This document shows, in pieces, positions 59,764-64,000 of a DNA stretch of 64,000 nucleotides. The position numbers and the translations under genes are program-made. The stretch's first letter is position 1. Each line of letters begins with the position of its first letter. Source of the stretch: Wagnerdoeblera sp046292685 (lineage in GTDB: Bacteria > Pseudomonadota > Alphaproteobacteria > Rhodobacterales > Rhodobacteraceae); contig NZ_JBKBQM010000003.1 of the NCBI RefSeq assembly GCF_046292685.1, positions 1 through 64,000 of the forward strand. Direction: 5' to 3'. Under the pieces are notes generated by a model, which was not told where the DNA came from, made no database searches, and saw only the letters and a list, made by a program, of their open reading frames with translations.

Positions 59764-61556
59764 CAGAAGGCCTGCCCGATGCCGAGGTAGAATTGCACCC
59801 CGTCGCCCTTGCGCCCGCCTGCCGGTGCCGCGATGTCGAGCCGCAGGGGGCCGACCGGGGTGGCATAGCGCAGGCCCAACCCGGCGCCGGCGTGCCAGTT
59901 GCTGGCGGGGGCGGCGGTAAAGCGGCTGTCGGTGATGCGGCCGTAGTCGAAAAAGCCCACCACGCCGATGCTGTCGGTCGCCTTGCCGCGCAGTTCCACC
60001 GAACCGCCGACGAATTGCGTGCCGCCGGTCATCATGCGGCCGACATTCACCCCGAGCGAGCGGAAGGGCTGGCCGCGCACCGTGCCGCCGCCGCCCGACC
60101 AGAACAGGTCGTCGCGCGGCACGTCCAGCAGCCCGGCCCCGGCGATGATGCCGCCTTGCAGCCGCCCGGCCAGCACCACGCGGCTGCCCAGCGGCTGAAA
60201 GCCGCGCAGGTCCAGCCTGGCGCGCAGGCCCGACCCGGTGGTGCCGAAGCCGAGGAAAGGCTTGGCCTCGGCATCGATCCAGAAGCCGCGGCGGGGGTCG
60301 AGCTTGTCGTCGCGCCGGTCCCAGGTCAGGCCGAGCGGCAAGGACAGGTTGCGAAAATCGCGCCGCCCCAGCGTGTCGGACGCACGGGTCAGCGAATAGA
60401 CGATGTCGGCCCGCGCGGTCAGGCTGTCGGAAAAGATGTGCGTGACCCCGAAGCCGAAATCGAAGCTGTCGATCCGGCTTTGGCGCGACTGTTCGCGCTG
60501 GAATTGCAGGGTGAGGCGGGCGGTGGTGTCGGGGGTGAAGGTGGCGGGGCGCTGCAGCTCGGCCCCGAGGCGCCAGTCGATGCCGCCGTCGTTCAGGCCG
60601 ATCTGCGTCGCCTCGGCCTCGATCCGCAGGCGTTCGGCCCCGCCGTTCAGGTTGCGATGCAGCCAGAAGGCCGAAAGCGTGGCGCCTTCGGTGCTGGTGA
60701 GTTCGGCGCCGAAGCCCAGCCGGCGCCAGGGCATTTCCACCACGGTGGCGGTCACGTCCAGCGTGTTGCCGGGGCCGAGGGTTTCGGCCTCTGCCAGCGC
60801 GACCGAGCGGAACACGCCGGTGCGGCGCAGCCGGTCGGCGGCCTTGCGCAATTCGTCGGGCGAATAGACGGCGCCCTGCGGCAAGCCGGCGATCTTGTGC
60901 AGCCGCGCCTCGCGCATGCGGGCCTGGCCGGTGAACGTCAGTCGCCCGAACCGCGCCTGCGGGCCGGGGGCCATCGTCAGCCGGGCATCCAGCACCGCGC
61001 GCGGGTGGTCGGCGGTCAGCGACTGGGCGCCGACGGCGGCCTTGGCATGGCCGGCGGCGCGCCAGCCATCGACCGCGGCTTCGGCAGCGGCGCGGATGGT
61101 GCCCGATTGCGCCACGCGCCCCGGCGCGAAGTCGGGCGGCAGGCGGGTGCCGGGGGCCAGCGGCGCCGCCTCGGCCCGGCCGAAGGCGAAGGCGGGGCCG
61201 GGTCGCACCTCGATGGCCACGGTGCCGATGCGGGCGGGCGCGTTCAAGGGCGCGATGTCGGCGGCCTCGCGCCCGTCGATGCGGATCGAGATGGTGCCCG
61301 AGTAATGCCCGGCGGCGTAAAGCGCGCCCAGCAGGCGGCCGTAATCGGCGCGGGCGGCGGCGAAGACCTCTTGCGCGTCGGCACTGCCTTCGCGCCGCGC
61401 CGCCTCGGTCAGCGAGGCGCCGCGCAGGCTGGCGGCCAGATCGTCCGAGGCGCCGGGCAGCGAAAAGGTGACCGCATCGAGCCCATTGGCCGGAAAGGCG
61501 ACCACGGCCGCCAGCGCCAGCGGCGCCCACCCGAACAGACCCGATCCCAACCGCAC
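59763..61556 (-). CDS. tamA: TamA-family outer-membrane protein (BamA/Omp85 type)
   Basis: 597 aa from GTG 61556; a TTG at 61610 would give 615 aa. Three POTRA-like domains are suggested by the N-terminal ~330 residues (ISIRIDGREAADIAPL, FGRLTFTGQARMREARLHKIAGLPQG, NTLDVTATVVEMPWRRLGFG), followed by a beta-barrel ending DGVQFYLGIGQAF with aromatic C-terminal Phe. The barrel motif SGGGGTVRGQPFRSLGV is the V-R-G-x-x motif of Omp85 proteins. It works with TamB. The start is uncertain because neither candidate has a strong ribosome site. Confidence 0.88.
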   Translation of the reverse strand: MRLGSGLFGWAPLALAAVVAFPANGLDAVTFSLPGASDDLAASLRGASLTEAARREGSADAQEVFAAARADYGRLLGALYAAGHYSGTISIRIDGREAADIAPLNAPARIGTVAIEVRPGPAFAFGRAEAAPLAPGTRLPPDFAPGRVAQSGTIRAAAEAAVDGWRAAGHAKAAVGAQSLTADHPRAVLDARLTMAPGPQARFGRLTFTGQARMREARLHKIAGLPQGAVYSPDELRKAADRLRRTGVFRSVALAEAETLGPGNTLDVTATVVEMPWRRLGFGAELTSTEGATLSAFWLHRNLNGGAERLRIEAEATQIGLNDGGIDWRLGAELQRPATFTPDTTARLTLQFQREQSRQSRIDSFDFGFGVTHIFSDSLTARADIVYSLTRASDTLGRRDFRNLSLPLGLTWDRRDDKLDPRRGFWIDAEAKPFLGFGTTGSGLRARLDLRGFQPLGSRVVLAGRLQGGIIAGAGLLDVPRDDLFWSGGGGTVRGQPFRSLGVNVGRMMTGGTQFVGGSVELRGKATDSIGVVGFFDYGRITDSRFTAAPASNWHAGAGLGLRYATPVGPLRLDIAAPAGGRKGDGVQFYLGIGQAF

Positions 61557-61673
61557 GCAGCCCCCCGAACCCAACAGCGCGATCCTGCCACGCAGGCGGC
61601 CCGGCCGCAATGCGGCCGCCGCAGAAAACCCGGGGCGCGCGCGCCGCCCCGGGTCACGTCGGCGTGCGCCCGC

Positions 61674-62921
61674 CTAGAAGGTCAGCGGGCGGTCGCCCTG
61701 GGCATCGCGGATGCTGGTCGGCAGCCCGATGCGGTTGAGCAGGGCGAGGAAGGGCTTGGGGTCCAGCTCCTCGACGTTGCGCATGGCGCCGACATCCCAG
61801 GTGCCGTCGGCGATCAGCATGGCGGCGGCCACCGGCGGCACGCCGGCGGTGTAGCTGATGCCCTGGCTGCCGACCTCCAGATACGCCTCCTTGTGGTCGG
61901 CGACGTTGTAGATCAGCACTTCGGCAGGCTGGCCATCGCGCGTGCCCTTGACCAGCGTGCCGATGCAGGTCTTGCCGGTATAGTCGGGGGCCAGCGACGA
62001 GGGGTCGGGCAGCACGGCCTTGACCACCTTGAGCGGCACGACCTCCAGCCCTTCGGCGGTCTTCACCGGCTGTTCGGACAGGAGCCCGAGGTTCTTCAGC
62101 ACGGTGAAGACGTTGATGTAATGGTCCGAAAAGCCCATCCAGAACCGCACGTCGGCCTGCGGGTAACGGGTGGCAAGGCTGTGCACCTCGTCATGGCCGG
62201 TCATGTAGGTCTTTTGCGGGCCGACAACCGGCATGTCCCAGGTCTGGCCCACCTCGAACATCCGGTTCGCCTGCCAGGCGCCGTTCTGCCAGGAATAGAC
62301 CGTGCCGGTGAATTCGCGGAAGTTGATCTCGGGGTCGAAGTTGGTGGAGAACCAGCGCCCGTGCGAGCCGGCGTTGATGTCGATGATGTCGATCGACTTC
62401 GGTTCGGGCACGTAGTCGTCGATGGCAAGCCGGGCGTAGGCATTCACCACGCCGGGGTCGAAGCCCACGCCCAGAATCGCGGTCACGCCGGCCTTGGCGC
62501 AAGCCTCGCGCCGCTTCCATTCGTAGTTGGCATACCAGGGCGGGGATTCGCAGATCTTTTCCGGCTCCTCATGGATGGCGGTATCCATGTAGGCCACGCC
62601 GGTTTCGATGCAGGCGTCCAGCACCGGCATGTTGACGAAGGCCTGCGCCACGTTGATGACGATCTGCACCCCGGTTTTCCGGATGAGATCGGCCACCTCG
62701 GCGGTGTCGCGGGCGTTCACCGCATGGGCCTGCAACGCGCCCTGAACCTTCAGGCTGCCTTTTTCGCGCACGCTGGCCAGAATCGCCTCGGCCTTCGAGA
62801 CGGTGCGCGATGCGATGTGGATGTCGCCCAGCACGTCGTTGTTCTGCGCGCATTTGTGCGCCACGACCTGGGCCACGCCTCCGGCGCCGATGATCAGGAC
62901 ATTGCGTTTCATTTCGCCCAT
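61674..62921 (-). CDS. Carboxynorspermidine/carboxyspermidine dehydrogenase (saccharopine dehydrogenase family)
   Basis: 415 aa. NAD(P)-binding start VLIIGAGGVAQVVAHKCAQN, then NVAQAFVNMPVLDACIETGVAYMDTAIHEEPEKI, AILGVGFDPGVVNAYARLA and GRWFSTNFDPEINFREFTG. The enzyme condenses aspartate semialdehyde with putrescine or diaminopropane to make carboxy(nor)spermidine. ATG 62921 is preceded by AAGGAGG; an internal ATG three codons on is possible. It follows the decarboxylase by 45 bp, the expected pair. Confidence 0.93.
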   Translation of the reverse strand: MGEMKRNVLIIGAGGVAQVVAHKCAQNNDVLGDIHIASRTVSKAEAILASVREKGSLKVQGALQAHAVNARDTAEVADLIRKTGVQIVINVAQAFVNMPVLDACIETGVAYMDTAIHEEPEKICESPPWYANYEWKRREACAKAGVTAILGVGFDPGVVNAYARLAIDDYVPEPKSIDIIDINAGSHGRWFSTNFDPEINFREFTGTVYSWQNGAWQANRMFEVGQTWDMPVVGPQKTYMTGHDEVHSLATRYPQADVRFWMGFSDHYINVFTVLKNLGLLSEQPVKTAEGLEVVPLKVVKAVLPDPSSLAPDYTGKTCIGTLVKGTRDGQPAEVLIYNVADHKEAYLEVGSQGISYTAGVPPVAAAMLIADGTWDVGAMRNVEELDPKPFLALLNRIGLPTSIRDAQGDRPLTF

Positions 62922-62966
62922 GCACCTCCTTGGGGATTTCGGGGTTACGTCAGTTGCGTGACGGGG

Positions 62967-64000
62967 TCACGACAGGGCGGCCACGAATTCGTCGTAGCCG
63001 AAGGCGCGTTGCAGGGTGATGCTGCCGTCCAGTTCGCGCACGGCGATGGCGGGCATCTTGACCCCGTTGAACCAGTTCTTCTTGACCATCGTGTAACCGG
63101 CCGCGTCCTGGATGCTGAGCCGGTCGCCGGGTTTCAGCGGTTCGGCAAAGCGGAACTCGCCGAAGATGTCGCCGGCAAGGCAGGACTTGCCGCAGACCAT
63201 CCATTCGTGCGGGCCTTCGTTCGGGGCCATCTTGGCGCTGATGCGGTAGATCAGCAGGTCGAGCATGTGCGCCTCGATGCTGCTGTCCACGATGGCCAGG
63301 TTCTTGCCGTTGTAGAGCGTATCGAGAACCGTCACCTCCAGCGTCGCCGAATTGGTGATCGCGGCCTCGCCCGGTTCCAGATAGACCTGCACGCCGTTGT
63401 CGTCGGCAAACCGCTTCAGCCGGTCGGCGAGCTTGTCCAGCGGGTAGCCTTCGCCGGTGAAATGGATGCCGCCGCCCAGCGAAATCCACTTCATCTGCCG
63501 GATCAGAAAGCCGAAACGCTGTTCGATATGCCCCAGCATCGCATCGAAGCGGCCGAAATCGGCGTTTTCGCAGTTGTTGTGGAACATGAAGCCGGTCACG
63601 CGGTCGGCCACGGCGGCGAGGCGTTCGGGGTCGTGTTCGCCCAGGCGGGAAAACGGGCGCGCCGGGTCGGCCAGATCGAAGCCCGAGGTGGACACCCCCG
63701 GGTTCACCCGCAGCCCGCGCACGTGCCCGGCCGACACCGCATCGAAGCGGTCGAGCTGGCCGATGGTGTTGAAGATGATCTTGTCGGAGCTGGCCAGCAC
63801 CTCGTCGATCTCGTCGGGCGCATAGGCGACCGAATAGGCGTGGGTTTCGCCCGGAAACTTCTCGCGCCCCAGCTTCACCTCGTAAAGCGAGCTGGAGGTG
63901 GTGCCGTCCATGTAGCGCGACATGAAGTCGAACACGCCCCAGGTGGCAAAGCATTTCAGCGCCAGCAGCGATTTCGCGCCCGAGGCTTCGCGCAGCCAGG
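62967..64000 (-). CDS. nspC: Carboxynorspermidine decarboxylase (partial, start beyond the window)
   Basis: At least 344 residues; the 5' end lies outside. Fold-type III PLP enzyme: the PLP lysine is in SLLALKCFATWG near the edge, with LRVNPGVSTSGFDLADPARPFSRLGEHD, ISLGGGIHFTGEGYP and WMVCGKSCLAGDIFGEF (active-site Cys) following. It decarboxylates carboxyspermidine or carboxynorspermidine to the polyamine. It is first in the pair, with the dehydrogenase 45 bp downstream. Confidence 0.93.
   Translation of the reverse strand, partial: WLREASGAKSLLALKCFATWGVFDFMSRYMDGTTSSSLYEVKLGREKFPGETHAYSVAYAPDEIDEVLASSDKIIFNTIGQLDRFDAVSAGHVRGLRVNPGVSTSGFDLADPARPFSRLGEHDPERLAAVADRVTGFMFHNNCENADFGRFDAMLGHIEQRFGFLIRQMKWISLGGGIHFTGEGYPLDKLADRLKRFADDNGVQVYLEPGEAAITNSATLEVTVLDTLYNGKNLAIVDSSIEAHMLDLLIYRISAKMAPNEGPHEWMVCGKSCLAGDIFGEFRFAEPLKPGDRLSIQDAAGYTMVKKNWFNGVKMPAIAVRELDGSITLQRAFGYDEFVAALS

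Noticed and set aside
55960..59790. A 1276-aa plus-strand frame opposite tamB
   Set aside because: It is the antisense frame of tamB, rich in Gln/Arg/His/Gly with no domains.

Overview
The window looks like chromosomal DNA of a Rhodobacteraceae-type alphaproteobacterium (Rhodobacter / Paracoccus / Gemmobacter neighbourhood). GC is very high, and genes are tightly packed with repeated ATGA/TGATG stop-start overlaps. Typical lineage markers are present: mic60 and a HemY/TPR gene behind hemD, bolA-grxD, a carboxyspermidine-type polyamine pair, and a receiver-PP2C phosphatase resembling RbaY. No species can be assigned from the sequence alone.

Layout. 1-87: tail of a probable transposase. 159-9048: housekeeping and small metabolic genes (OmpA-like protein, GNAT, CinA-type domain, sfsA, class IV aminotransferase, sulfotransferase-like protein, MFS carrier, a GntR / class III aminotransferase pair, ridA). 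9075-9150: tRNA-Arg(CCT). 9257-24852: a LacI regulator with an AhpD-like protein, an MltB-type transglycosylase, rnr, the bolA / 52-aa membrane protein / grxD operon, argG and ilvA diverging, an Hpt protein diverging from a receiver-PP2C phosphatase, a Nudix protein, hslO, a CoA-pyrophosphatase-like gene, cca and a YihY protein. 25071-29774: an exopolysaccharide operon (epimerase, initiating sugar transferase, YjbH, YjbF, YjbE-like peptide) without yjbG.

30365-47160 is the accessory part. It opens with decayed genes: a truncated DUF2306-like protein and the frameshifted 3' end of dusA. It then holds a nine-gene minus-strand operon with two complete phosphonate-type importers (PhnC, PhnD and two PhnE each) and an inositol-monophosphatase/HisN-like phosphatase. 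A Pho-box-like sequence lies upstream. Next come two VOC (PhnB-like) proteins, a divergent MarR regulator, and a CUT1 (Ugp-like) importer with two tandem binding proteins. A broken IS3-family transposase closes the block. No C-P lyase or phosphonatase gene is visible, so the block looks like a phosphorus- or organophosphate-uptake island whose substrates are unknown.

47343-64000 returns to core genes: an unusual acetate kinase-PduL fusion, the tsaD-gpsA-yciI-EVE operon, hemD-mic60-hemY on the opposite strand, tamA-tamB, and the carboxynorspermidine dehydrogenase/decarboxylase pair, which runs off the right edge.
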